DNA of 64,000 nt from Neorickettsia risticii str. Illinois (GTDB lineage Bacteria > Pseudomonadota > Alphaproteobacteria > Rickettsiales > Anaplasmataceae), in the NCBI RefSeq assembly GCF_000022525.1, contig NC_013009.1, positions 372,001 through 436,000 of the forward strand, given 5' to 3'. This document shows positions 29,410-38,255 of the stretch, piece by piece. A program made the position numbers and the translations under genes. Within the stretch, counting starts at the first letter, position 1. Every line of letters begins with the position of its first letter. Below the pieces are notes generated by a model. That model saw nothing but the letters and a program-made list of their open reading frames with translations, was not told the origin of the DNA and made no database searches.

Positions 29410-30195
29410 TTACTTTTTGCTAATCACACTTTTATTTTCTTGAGGACAAAAAGAATGAGGCCTGCGCATTTGAGCTATCGCTTCCTCTAAAACACTCAGG
29501 CTGATAGGATCATTCATCCTGTGATCAGCATTACGGAGTAAACGGACTTCTGCGTGAGGAGCAGCTACATGTTCGAGTAGCCTGATGGATTTCTGATATG
29601 AAACAATGTCATCAGCGAGACTATGTAGAAGAATAACTGGACAGGAAATGCTTAAAACTTTGTCCAATATTAGGTTTTTTTTGCCATCCTCTAAGAATGA
29701 CCTAGTGACTAGGAGCTCCCTGCCATTATCAAATGAAAAAACAAAATAACCTTGCTCTATAAGTTTTTGGCGTGTTTCAGGAGTAAGTTGTTTGTCTAGA
29801 TCTTCTGTAAAATCAGGTGCAGCAGCAACCCCGATTAATCCCTTCACCTTTTCTGGTAAAGCCTTAGCCAATGCGAACATCATCCAACCACTCATGCTTG
29901 AGCCGATTAAAATCTGCTTGCCGGTGGTCACGTTTTTTAGCACTTCGAGTGCGTTTTGAGTCCAGATACTTATGCTGCCATCTTGGAAGTCTCCATCTGA
30001 TAGGCCATGGCCAAAGTAATCAAATCTAGTAAAAGTAATCCCGTTTTCTTTGCAAAAAAGCCTTAAATGTTCCGATTTGGTGCTTGTCATATCTGATGCA
30101 CGACCGCACATGAAAAGAATTCCATCATCAGAACGGCCTGCAAAGGTTTGATAAGCTATTTTTCCTGTTGGTGTAGACAAATATTGTGTAGACAT
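29410..30195 (-). CDS. Alpha/beta hydrolase, ABHD10-like
   Basis: Serine hydrolase: nucleophile elbow IGSSMSGWMMFALA, acidic residue in LHSLADDIVS, His in NADHRMND. The run FTRFDYFGHGLSDGDF followed by ISIWTQNALEVL is the hallmark of the group containing human mitochondrial ABHD10, from memory. The substrate in bacteria is not known; ABHD10 acts as a depalmitoylase/esterase. Start: ATG at 30195 (MSTQYLSTPTG); the frame extends to 30255 without family-like sequence. Confidence 0.85.
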   Translation of the reverse strand: MSTQYLSTPTGKIAYQTFAGRSDDGILFMCGRASDMTSTKSEHLRLFCKENGITFTRFDYFGHGLSDGDFQDGSISIWTQNALEVLKNVTTGKQILIGSSMSGWMMFALAKALPEKVKGLIGVAAAPDFTEDLDKQLTPETRQKLIEQGYFVFSFDNGRELLVTRSFLEDGKKNLILDKVLSISCPVILLHSLADDIVSYQKSIRLLEHVAAPHAEVRLLRNADHRMNDPISLSVLEEAIAQMRRPHSFCPQENKSVISKK

Positions 30196-30381
30196 CAAAT
30201 ACCCGATCTGCAAGAACTGTGCAATTCTAACTTGTCTTTTGTGGAAAGAAAACAATAAAGGAGCAGAAATCCTGATCCTATTGACCTCTCGATTCTAGAG
30301 CAGGGGTGCTGAACTCTAAAGAGCTCAAAAGCATACCACCCAGCTCTCAATATCACCAAGAGTCGTAAAGAAAGTTCATAT

Positions 30382-30921
30382 TTATTCTGGCAGCGGGACG
30401 GGTGAATCAGAGAGACTACGTAGGTATAGTATTACATGTGCTATATCCTGAGGATTGGAAAGTCCCGCAAAGGACATTTTGGTTCCCTTGATGTACGAGG
30501 CTGGTTTGTATAGTAGATGTATCATTGAGCTATAATCCCAGGTACCACCTTTTTCCAGTAGAGCTTTGGAATATTTAAATGCATCCCCCAAGTGAGCTTT
30601 ATTTTTTCCCAAGATATCCCAAAGATTGGGACCAACTTTGTTATGTCCACCCTTTTCAAAGGTGTGACAGGCAACACACTTTTTAGATAATTTTTTGCCC
30701 TCTTCTATATTTGCATCTTTAAAGAAGGTAGCCATATCAACGGTTGCCGGATCAAATTTATTTTTTTGTGAGTCTACAGTTTCAGCATTTGCAACTGCAT
30801 ATTGGTAATGTGCAACCTCTTTGGGATGGTAGAGAACGTCCACTATGTTGCTTACCGACAGAACCGTTATTCCAAATAGAAGCACAGATGCAAAAAGCTT
30901 ATTAAATTCCAGACCTTTCAT
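30382..30921 (-). CDS. cycM: Membrane-anchored cytochrome c (CycM type)
   Basis: Carries electrons from the bc1 complex to cytochrome oxidase in the periplasm. An N-terminal uncleaved anchor (FNKLFASVLLFGITVLSV) is followed by a class I c-type haem domain with CVACH and the axial Met in KGTKMSFAGL. 179 residues fits the CycM/c552 family. It is monocistronic with purN on the same strand upstream. Confidence 0.92.
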   Translation of the reverse strand: MKGLEFNKLFASVLLFGITVLSVSNIVDVLYHPKEVAHYQYAVANAETVDSQKNKFDPATVDMATFFKDANIEEGKKLSKKCVACHTFEKGGHNKVGPNLWDILGKNKAHLGDAFKYSKALLEKGGTWDYSSMIHLLYKPASYIKGTKMSFAGLSNPQDIAHVILYLRSLSDSPVPLPE

Positions 30922-31065
30922 TAGAAAAATGATGACAACAGGCGTATCGCATGAGGAAATGATACACGAACTAACTATCTTTCTTCAATGGGCACAAAAA
31001 GCAGGTTGTGTATTTTTTTTATGTAGACAAGTTGCAGTCTTATTTATTATTTCTTCATTTGCGTT

Positions 31066-31644
31066 TTATTCCTGTAAAAAAATGAAATCTGCCCGTATAT
31101 TGTCGGTGAGTACCTTTTCAACGGCAATTGGAAAACATTTGTGCTCAGCTTTGAGTATTCTCTTGCTTAGTGATTCGACGGTGTCGTTTTCAAGTACTGG
31201 CACAGCAGCTTGGATAATTATCTTTCCTGCATCAACCTCAGGGGTGACATAGTGCACAGTGCATCCAGCAATCTTTACTCCTGCTGCCAATGCTTCTGCT
31301 TGGGCATTTAATCCCCTGAATGAGGGTAGCAGAGAAGGATGAATATTGATGATGTCACATCCAACTCTCGATATGAAGTCCTTACTCAGTATTTTCATGA
31401 AACCGGCCAAACATATAAGATCCACCTTTACGTATGACAGTACACTGAGTATTTCTTTCTCTGAGGTGCAAATTCGTGTTTCTACACCATAAGTGTGGGC
31501 TATGCTAATACCACCGGCATTGGGCTTATTTGAAATGACAAGAGCAACAGAGAAAAATTTTTTTCCTTCATTTTTCGAAAAATCCAGCAGGGAGTTCATG
31601 TTTGAGCCCCTGCCCGAAATAAAAATAGCAACCTTTTTTCTCAT
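31066..31644 (-). CDS. purN: Phosphoribosylglycinamide formyltransferase
   Basis: Third step of purine synthesis; uses 10-formyl-tetrahydrofolate. N-terminal FISGRGSNM, the catalytic Asn-His-Asp set in IINIHPSLLPSF and VTPEVDAGKII. 192 residues, typical. It depends on the folate genes found elsewhere in the window. The loop after LLPSF reads RGLNAQAEAL rather than the usual PGLHTHEQAL. Confidence 0.93.
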   Translation of the reverse strand: MRKKVAIFISGRGSNMNSLLDFSKNEGKKFFSVALVISNKPNAGGISIAHTYGVETRICTSEKEILSVLSYVKVDLICLAGFMKILSKDFISRVGCDIINIHPSLLPSFRGLNAQAEALAAGVKIAGCTVHYVTPEVDAGKIIIQAAVPVLENDTVESLSKRILKAEHKCFPIAVEKVLTDNIRADFIFLQE

Positions 31645-31703
31645 TCAACCTTCAAAACGCAGAGCCTTATTTTCCGTTATGGGTACGTAAGTAAAGCAAA
31701 GAT

Positions 31704-33224
31704 TTACTTAGAAGTGTCTTTAGCTGATTCTGATATAAATTCCGTTAGTAGTCGTACACCAAACCCAGAAGCTCCAGTGCTAGAAAAATGGGAAGTACTG
31801 TTATTCCATGCAACGCCGGCAATATCGAGGTGAGCCCATTTTGTTCCGTCGTTTATGAATCGTTTCAAGAATTGAGCTGCTGTTATGCTGTCGGCGCCAT
31901 GGTTTTCTGTGGAGATGTTCTTCACATCTGCGACTTCTGAATTCACGAGATCATCGTAATTCTTTGACATAGGCATTCTCCATAGTTTCTCACCAACCTT
32001 TTTCCCAATATTTGCAAGGTTTTCGGCAAGTACATCATCATTGGAGAACAATCCGGCATGATCGTGTCCTAAAGCAACAACTATTGCTCCTGTGAGTGTA
32101 GCTACGTCTATTACTTGGTTTGCTTTTAAGTGTTCTTGCGCATACCACAACGCATCTGCGAGTACCAATCTACCTTCTGCATCAGTGTTGAGTACCTCAA
32201 TTGTTTTCCCAGAGGCCGACTTCACTACATCTCCTGGACGTTGTGCGACTCCCGAAACAGCGTTTTCAACGATTCCGAGTACGGCCGCAACATTGGCTTT
32301 CACACCTTTTTTTGCTACAGCATGGATTGCGCCCAAAACTGTCGCAGAGCCAGCCATATCCGATATCATATGCCACATTCCACGTGCTGGCTTAAGTGAA
32401 ATACCACCGCTGTCAAAAGTAACACCTTTTCCTACAAGAGCAATGTAAGGTTCATCTTTGTCCACTGCACCGTTGTATTTTACCACCGCTAGTCTCGAAG
32501 GATATGCACTTCCCTGACCAACGCCTAAAAGTGCATTCATGCCTAACTTCTGCATGATCTTTTCATCGAGTATTTCAATTTTTAGGTTTGGAGCTGTTTT
32601 AGTAATTTCTCTTACAGCATTGGCGTAAGTTTCTGGATTAAGGTGATTTGCGGGTTCATTTATCAGATCCCTAGTTAATTTAATTGACTCAATTAACGGC
32701 TCGACTTTCTCTCTGAAAACCGAACAGATGTGTTCGTAGTTCTCAATTCCAATTACAAGTCGCTCTAGCGTTATGCTCTTATCATCGACCTTTTTCGTTT
32801 TATATTTATTAAATGAGTAGTCTTTTACCTTTGCCCCAAAAGCCAGATCCAAGGCATAGTCATCTTTCAAACCATCTAAAAGTACTGTCGCAGAAGAAAC
32901 ATTATTCTTCTTCATGAGCGAAGCAATCTGCGTTCCTATTTTCTCTGCGGTGTGAGCACCAAAATCTTTTTGCTTTCCAAGTCCAATGAGACACAGTTGT
33001 TGCAGTTTTGGATACCCTTCGACAAGGTCACTGAGAAAAATACAAACGTTTTCGCCAATTTTTCCGGTAAATGAAGTCGAAGCAATGCTTTTGGAGATAA
33101 ACGAAGAGCTTTGTTGATCCAAAATAGAAATCCTTCCAAAGAACTCAGAATTTTCATACAGTCCGCTGAATAGAATAGGCTCACTTTGCATTGCCTCTAC
33201 TGGACTCAAAAAAAACACTTCCAT
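31704..33224 (-). CDS. pepA: Cytosol (leucyl) aminopeptidase PepA
   Basis: M17 di-zinc aminopeptidase. Active-site segments KGVTFDSGGISLKP, the family signature NTDAEGRLVLADAL, and a C-terminal half with ENHGADSITAAQFLKRF. Start: ATG at 33224 (MEVFFLSPVEAM) with AGGAG six bases upstream; the open frame runs on to 33353 only because it reads through the tRNA-His gene. About 506 residues, normal. Likely co-transcribed behind the tRNA. Confidence 0.93.
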   Translation of the reverse strand: MEVFFLSPVEAMQSEPILFSGLYENSEFFGRISILDQQSSSFISKSIASTSFTGKIGENVCIFLSDLVEGYPKLQQLCLIGLGKQKDFGAHTAEKIGTQIASLMKKNNVSSATVLLDGLKDDYALDLAFGAKVKDYSFNKYKTKKVDDKSITLERLVIGIENYEHICSVFREKVEPLIESIKLTRDLINEPANHLNPETYANAVREITKTAPNLKIEILDEKIMQKLGMNALLGVGQGSAYPSRLAVVKYNGAVDKDEPYIALVGKGVTFDSGGISLKPARGMWHMISDMAGSATVLGAIHAVAKKGVKANVAAVLGIVENAVSGVAQRPGDVVKSASGKTIEVLNTDAEGRLVLADALWYAQEHLKANQVIDVATLTGAIVVALGHDHAGLFSNDDVLAENLANIGKKVGEKLWRMPMSKNYDDLVNSEVADVKNISTENHGADSITAAQFLKRFINDGTKWAHLDIAGVAWNNSTSHFSSTGASGFGVRLLTEFISESAKDTSK

Positions 33225-33270
33225 AATAACTCCTAGAAAAAGAATAGCGCAGTGCTCTGAAAAAACGACG

Positions 33271-33344
33271 GGCGAACGACCAGATTCGAACTGGCGACAT
33301 CCAGTACCACAAACTGGCGCTCTACCAACTGAGCTACATCCGCC
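33271..33344 (-). tRNA. tRNA-His (GUG)
   Basis: 74 bases. Cloverleaf: acceptor GCGGATG pairs with CGTTCGC, D-arm GCTC...GAGC, anticodon stem-loop CCAG-TTTGTGGTA-CTGG with anticodon GTG, T-arm GCCAG-TTCGAAT-CTGGT. An encoded G(-1) faces C73, the His-tRNA identity pair. CCA is not encoded. Confidence 0.97.
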
Positions 33345-33369
33345 AAAGTGCACGTCACGGCAAATGGCG

Positions 33370-33398
33370 ATTATACTTTAACATCTTTTGTATATCAA
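33370..33398 (-). promoter_or_regulatory. Strong sigma-70 promoter for tRNA-His
   Basis: On the minus strand TTGATA (33398-33393), a 17-base spacer and a consensus TATAAT (33375-33370). Predicted start near 33362, about 18 bases before the tRNA. Confidence 0.75.
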
Positions 33399-33555
33399 AC
33401 AGTATTCCAGATAACCTCGAGGTTATGGAGGTGTCGGGTGTCAAATGCATTGCAGCAGCACATACCTTTTGTGTGTTGGGGTAATTATTCATGTGTGGGT
33501 CTCTTATTCAATCGTAGAAGTATCACAGAAGCCTCCTCAGGATCTGAATGTTAGA

Positions 33556-33583
33556 TTGAGTTTCATCAGGAAGAGGATATAAT
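33556..33583 (+). promoter_or_regulatory. Sigma-70 promoter for aspS
   Basis: TTGAGT (33556-33561), 16-base spacer, TATAAT (33578-33583). Start near 33590, too close to the ATG at 33598 for a ribosome-binding site, which supports a downstream aspS start. Confidence 0.6.
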
Positions 33584-33690
33584 TTTCGGGGCTGTGCATG
33601 GGTGGACAGAGTGATGTGTTTTTGCACTCATGCAGGGGTTTTCCTTACCGCAGTGGATCGATGATAAGGGCCTTTCATAGGGGGATTGGA

Positions 33691-35457
33691 TTGCTGAAGT
33701 CAAGTTATAGAGATTGTGGAATTGGTGAAATATCAGAGGAGCACGTTGGTGAGGTTATAAAGCTCGCTGGATGGGTTTTTAGAAAAAGGGATCATGGTGC
33801 GATTCTCTTCATTGATCTGAGAGACGCTTATGGTGTGATACAACTTGTCGCATCAGAAAGTATCGATGGATTTGAAGAGCTCAGATGTGTCTCCTGTGAG
33901 AGTGTAATCACCGTTCAGGGTTTGGTTTCGGCAAGATCACCTGAAACGATAAATAATTCGCTTCAAAATGGTAAAATAGAAGTTATTGTTAACTCCTGGA
34001 GCGTGAATTCCCATGCTTCTTCATTACCACTTCAAGTGGATTCCGAGTTTCCTTATCCCGAGGAAACACGCTTGAGGTATAGGTATCTCGATCTTAGGAG
34101 AGACAAACTCAAGAAAAATATCATACTTCGTTCAAAGATTATTTCTGAGATACGGAAGTTTATGGAGGGCGAGGGTTTTACAGAGTTTCAGACACCAATA
34201 CTTACTGCTACCTCACCAGAAGGGGCTCGCGATTATATTGTTCCCAGTAGGATTCACAAGGGAAAGTTTTACGCTTTGCCTCAGGCGCCACAACAATTCA
34301 AGCAGTTGCTTATGGTTGCTGGTTTTGATCGATACTTTCAGATAGCACCATGCTTTCGTGATGAGGATTCTCGAGCGGATAGATCTCCTGGGGAATTTTA
34401 TCAATTAGATGTGGAGATGTCCTTTGTGGGACAAGAGGAAGTGTTCGAACTGATGGAACGCCTTCTAACGCATATCTTTTCAAAGTACTCAAATAGAAAA
34501 GTGTCTGGGAGTTTTGAGCGTATCCCATATGAGGAGTCGATGCTTCTATATGGGACGGATAAGCCTGACCTTAGGAATCCAATAAAAATTGCTGATTTTA
34601 CTTCCATCTTTGGGGAATCCGGTCTTGCAATTTTTGCAGAGCAAATACAAAAAGGAGCTGTTGTTCGTGGGATTCCAGCCCCAAATTGTGGAAATAAACC
34701 AAGAAAGTTCTTTGACGAGATGATAAAATATGCTACCACAGAGCTCTGTGCTCGTGGGTTAGCATACCTTTGTTTTGATAGTGGGATTCCTAAGGGACCG
34801 ATTGCAAAGTTTTTATCTTTTGAACAAATAAGTGAGATTGCCAAAAAGGCTTGTCTTAGCAAGGATGATGCGATTTTTTTCTCATGTGATGCCGAACAAG
34901 CAGCTACAAAGATTGCTGGTGCCGTTAGAAAGAGACTAGGACTAGAACTTTCTCTGATTGACAATACAGAGTATAAGTTTTGTTGGATTGTTGACTTTCC
35001 ATATTTTGAACTAGATGAAACTACTGGGAAATTAGATTTTTCTCATAACCCTTTTTCTATGCCTAAGGGTGGTTTGGAGGCTCTTAACGGAGATCCGCTC
35101 AAGGTTGTATCACAGCAGTACGATATTGTTTGCAATGGGGTGGAACTATCGAGTGGTGCTGTAAGAAATCATAAGCCAGAGATAATGTATCGTGCTTTTG
35201 ATATGCTTGGCCTGGATAAGGAATATGTTAATCGTGTTTTTGGGGCTTTAATTGAATCATTTCAGTATGGCGTACCGCCACATGCTGGGATAGCACCTGG
35301 AATAGACAGGATGGTGATGCTTATTGCAGAAGAGGAAAATATAAGGGAGGTAATTGCATTCCCAATGAACCAAAGATGTGAAGACTCTCTAATGAGAGCT
35401 CCTTCTCCTGTGGAGACAGAAAGATTACTTGAATGTGGTGTCAAATTGGTAGAGTAG
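33691..35457 (+). CDS. aspS: Aspartyl-tRNA synthetase
   Basis: Class II synthetase charging tRNA-Asp (probably also tRNA-Asn in organisms without AsnRS). N-terminal OB anticodon domain (KLAGWVFRKRDHGAILFIDLRD), catalytic core with FQTPILTATSPEGARDY, QAPQQFKQLLM, CFRDEDSRADRSPGEFYQLDVEMSF, the bacterial GAD insertion, and C-terminal motif 3 GIAPGIDRMVMLI. Start: TTG at 33691 (MLKSSYRDCG) is chosen because AGGGGG sits six bases upstream and family proteins begin about here; ATG at 33661 or 33598 would add a non-conserved leader. About 588 residues. Confidence 0.92.
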   Translation: MLKSSYRDCGIGEISEEHVGEVIKLAGWVFRKRDHGAILFIDLRDAYGVIQLVASESIDGFEELRCVSCESVITVQGLVSARSPETINNSLQNGKIEVIVNSWSVNSHASSLPLQVDSEFPYPEETRLRYRYLDLRRDKLKKNIILRSKIISEIRKFMEGEGFTEFQTPILTATSPEGARDYIVPSRIHKGKFYALPQAPQQFKQLLMVAGFDRYFQIAPCFRDEDSRADRSPGEFYQLDVEMSFVGQEEVFELMERLLTHIFSKYSNRKVSGSFERIPYEESMLLYGTDKPDLRNPIKIADFTSIFGESGLAIFAEQIQKGAVVRGIPAPNCGNKPRKFFDEMIKYATTELCARGLAYLCFDSGIPKGPIAKFLSFEQISEIAKKACLSKDDAIFFSCDAEQAATKIAGAVRKRLGLELSLIDNTEYKFCWIVDFPYFELDETTGKLDFSHNPFSMPKGGLEALNGDPLKVVSQQYDIVCNGVELSSGAVRNHKPEIMYRAFDMLGLDKEYVNRVFGALIESFQYGVPPHAGIAPGIDRMVMLIAEEENIREVIAFPMNQRCEDSLMRAPSPVETERLLECGVKLVE

Positions 35458-35804
35458 GGAACAGTAATACCGAGTGCCTGAATCAGACGTGGGAGTACTA
35501 GGATGTATTTTTTTCCTTTGATTTTTTACCTATCAAATCTTACTCCGCCGGCCAGCTTACTAGTTCTGTCTTTCTTATCCTTTGCAAAAGTTTCTTTGTT
35601 CTTTGTAAGCTTGCGCAAGCTGGAGTTTTGAGGGCTAACGATTGCGACTATATTGTCGTTAGTTGGCAGATTTTCCTTATTAAAATCTCCTATTAGTCTT
35701 CTATAGATAACCAGCGCAATTAAATTTTTTTAACTAATCCGTTAGGGGCATGATGGAGTCGTAATTTGTGTCCCAAGCACTAGGTACCGTGATATTTTTT
35801 CCAT
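35458..35804. other. Region with eroded coding sequence
   Basis: No complete gene. On the minus strand, 35734-35810 holds a short frame (NGKNITVPSAWDTNYDSIM) one base out of step with the murF-like gene, and 35526-35729 holds a 68-codon open stretch with no ATG, GTG or upstream TTG start, ending LAGGVRFDR. Both look like remnants. Confidence 0.45.
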
Positions 35805-36785
35805 TTATGTAGTAGCCATATTATTTTGTGGTTCCATTTTGGATTGAAAGACAGAGAGAGTGTTATTTAAACTATTACGAGTAACTTTTAGTTTTAAGGC
35901 TTTCATTACGCCTATCGTAGCAAGCACTGCACATTTAAGATGTTGGTTGTGATCAGATAGTTTATATGTTTTTTGCGATCTACCTATCTTCACTACAGCA
36001 GTGTTATTTGAATGGCTAAGTAATCGGACATCGCAATTCTCATTTCCCCCAAAGGAGATGATTGTTGCTTTGTTTTTTCTTGCTTCTTGGAGGAGTAATT
36101 CAGTATAAGGTGTATCAAAATTAAGCACGGCTACACACCCGTTTTGAAAAATTTTTGCTTTTTCCCTTACAGTGGATTCTCTTAAGTCTATCGACCTAGC
36201 TGGGTGGAATCTGATATCCGTTATTACTCCTACCTTTGGAAGTGTAATTTGATTAAATAGATCAATATTTCCACTGTGAGTTGTATCAACTTCTAAAACC
36301 AAAAACTTGCATGGAAAATCTGCGTTTAATATACCCAGAGTGAAACCCGTAAAATCCCCAGCACCATCTTCGTTATAGCATGTTTTACCGTAGTTCTTGA
36401 GTAATGTAACAATTAAATTTTTTGTTAAGGTTTTACCACTGCTGCCAGTGATGCCTATAACAATTGGTTGATAATTTCTTATTAAGATTGCAGCTAATTT
36501 TTCCATTGCTCGCAGTGGGTCATCAACCTTAATGATAGGAATTGGAACTTTCGGGCATGCGGTATCTTTCTTCGTAATTATTGCCAATGCACCATTCAAA
36601 TATGCAGTCTCTATAAGATGATGGGTATCATGGTTCTTTGCATCTGCTGTAACGAATATTTCACCCTTTCCAACTTTTTCATAATCCATCGAAAACTTGC
36701 TTCTCGAGATGTCAATTTTTGCTTGGTATTCACAAATTAGCTCTGCCTTCAGAATGCTTCTAATGAGATCCGCAGTTAGTAACAT
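35805..36785 (-). CDS. murF: MurF-like ligase lacking its C-terminal domain
   Basis: MurF adds D-Ala-D-Ala to UDP-MurNAc-tripeptide. Residues 1-95 are the Mur N-terminal domain; the ATP-binding GITGSSGKTLTKN and EVDTTHSGNIDLF follow, then the central domain to about residue 320. The family is about 450 residues; here the frame stops at 326, where the C-terminal ligase domain (with the YNANP-type segment) should begin. One base out of frame downstream, a short NYDSIM stretch may be its remnant. ATP binding may survive but ligase activity is doubtful. Could be an early pseudogene. Confidence 0.75.
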   Translation of the reverse strand: MLLTADLIRSILKAELICEYQAKIDISRSKFSMDYEKVGKGEIFVTADAKNHDTHHLIETAYLNGALAIITKKDTACPKVPIPIIKVDDPLRAMEKLAAILIRNYQPIVIGITGSSGKTLTKNLIVTLLKNYGKTCYNEDGAGDFTGFTLGILNADFPCKFLVLEVDTTHSGNIDLFNQITLPKVGVITDIRFHPARSIDLRESTVREKAKIFQNGCVAVLNFDTPYTELLLQEARKNKATIISFGGNENCDVRLLSHSNNTAVVKIGRSQKTYKLSDHNQHLKCAVLATIGVMKALKLKVTRNSLNNTLSVFQSKMEPQNNMATT

Positions 36786-36999
36786 AAGCAGTACCTATTG
36801 ACCACGCATTGGTAGCAGATATTAGGTATTTTACGATAAAAGTAAAGCAAAATAATTTATTTTTTTTATATTTAACGTAATATTTACATAACAAACTAAC
36901 TTAAATATAGAACCGAAAGCATAACATATAAATTTTATTGGGAATATCGATTTTATGTACTTCGAAAAGGTGGCATAATCCGTTTTTTGCTGATTAAAT

Positions 37000-37029
37000 T
37001 TGAGTTCATTCTAGTTGTAAAGGTATAAT
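37000..37029 (+). promoter_or_regulatory. Sigma-70 promoter for pstA
   Basis: TTGAGT (37000-37005), 18-base spacer, TATAAT (37024-37029). Predicted start near 37036. Confidence 0.55.
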
Positions 37030-37055
37030 GGAGGTTCCGGAAAAACTTGTCTGTA

Positions 37056-38249
37056 ATGAACATAAGTTACCTTCGTTTGAAGCTTAATACGCGTAGTTTT
37101 ACCAATAGGTTTTTCTCATTTATGTGCGTTTTTTGCGCCTTTCTTCCGGTAGTTTTCCTTTTTGTACTCCTCTTTAGTACTTTTTCAGGAGCATATAAAG
37201 CTCTTCAGCAAACAAAGTTTGCAGTTGACCTGGAGAAGGTAGGTGTTGCATCTGGTAACTCTCGTTACGAGATACGGGAAAAGTTCATAAGCTATTTGAA
37301 AGATCAGCTTCCATGGGAGGAAGATCCTTTTACTATAATGAATTTTTTTAGTAACTATGCGGTAGACGAGGTGTTAGAAGCCTTGAACGTTGGAGAAAAA
37401 AAGGTTTGGACGACAATTTCCGGCGAAGCAGATACAGTCCATAAATATGGACACTCCGGGAGTCCCGGAATGAAAAAGGTTGTCCAGTATTTTTCCGAGC
37501 ACGGACTTTTGAAAAAGGCATTCAATTATAAACTTTTCATTAATCCTGATTCTAGAGATAGTAGCCAAGCTGGTATAGTAGGTGCACTAATCGGGTCTTT
37601 GTATACTGTATTTGTTAGCTTGTTGGTTTCTTTTTTTATCGGTGTTCTGACGGCTTTGTGGCTTGGTGAATACAGCAGTAGAAGCAGTATCACGAGAGTC
37701 CTTGAAGTGAGTATTAATAACCTTTCATCTACTCCGCCGATTGTATTTGGTATACTTGGCCTAACGTTCTATATAAATTTCCTTGGCTTGCCTAGATCTT
37801 CCTCTCTGGTTGGAGGACTGACCTTAGCATTTATAATGTTTCCTATTCTAGTGACTTCTTCTTTACATGCGATCAGGAGCGTACCCGATAATATAAAGCA
37901 AGCTGCGTTTGCTCTGGGTGCATCAAAGGTTCAGGTTATCCTGCACCATGTATTACCCATTTCAATGCCCGGCATAATGACCGGAACCATCTTAGGGATT
38001 GCAAGGATTTTAGGAGAGTCAGCACCTCTACTGATGATAGGAATGGCTGCGTTTGTTGGTAGCATTCCGGAAAGCATCAAAGAGCCGGCAAATGTTTTTG
38101 CGGTGCAGATCTACATATGGGCGACTAGTCCTGACGTTTCAACAAATGAAAAGACTTCCATTATGGTACTTGTGCTTTTGCTTTTACTTCTTACGCTTAA
38201 CTGCGTCGTCCACTTTATCAAAAAGGTATTTCACTACGATTTCCACTAA
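37056..38249 (+). CDS. pstA: Phosphate ABC transporter permease PstA
   Basis: Inner-membrane permease of a PstSCAB-type importer. A first membrane helix (FFSFMCVFCAFLPVVFLFVLL) is followed by a ~130-residue periplasmic domain (the DUF3333-type N-terminal extension of alphaproteobacterial PstA) and then the permease core: LYTVFVSLLVSFFIGVLTALWLGEYS, the STPPIVFGILGL segment and the ATPase-contacting loop AAFALGASKVQVILHHVLPISMPGIMTG. Start: ATG at 37056; a TTG at 37047 is possible. It is followed six bases later by an ABC ATPase that is not PstB-like. Confidence 0.9.
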   Translation: MNISYLRLKLNTRSFTNRFFSFMCVFCAFLPVVFLFVLLFSTFSGAYKALQQTKFAVDLEKVGVASGNSRYEIREKFISYLKDQLPWEEDPFTIMNFFSNYAVDEVLEALNVGEKKVWTTISGEADTVHKYGHSGSPGMKKVVQYFSEHGLLKKAFNYKLFINPDSRDSSQAGIVGALIGSLYTVFVSLLVSFFIGVLTALWLGEYSSRSSITRVLEVSINNLSSTPPIVFGILGLTFYINFLGLPRSSSLVGGLTLAFIMFPILVTSSLHAIRSVPDNIKQAAFALGASKVQVILHHVLPISMPGIMTGTILGIARILGESAPLLMIGMAAFVGSIPESIKEPANVFAVQIYIWATSPDVSTNEKTSIMVLVLLLLLLTLNCVVHFIKKVFHYDFH

Positions 38250-38255
38250 GATATT

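Larger units (their letters stand above)
33345..33690. other. Divergent regulatory region with a palindrome
   Basis: Between tRNA-His (minus) and aspS (plus). Contains the two promoters listed and a perfect 16-base palindrome ATAACCTCGAGGTTAT at 33411-33426 that could be an operator. No other gene seen. Confidence 0.5.

Noticed and set aside
32092-32448. Several long plus-strand frames inside pepA
   Set aside because: Antisense shadows of a clearly conserved gene.
37029-37088. 19-codon frame before pstA (MEVPEKLVCNEHK...) as a leader peptide
   Set aside because: It begins on the last bases of the -10 box, upstream of the predicted transcript start, so it is unlikely to be translated.
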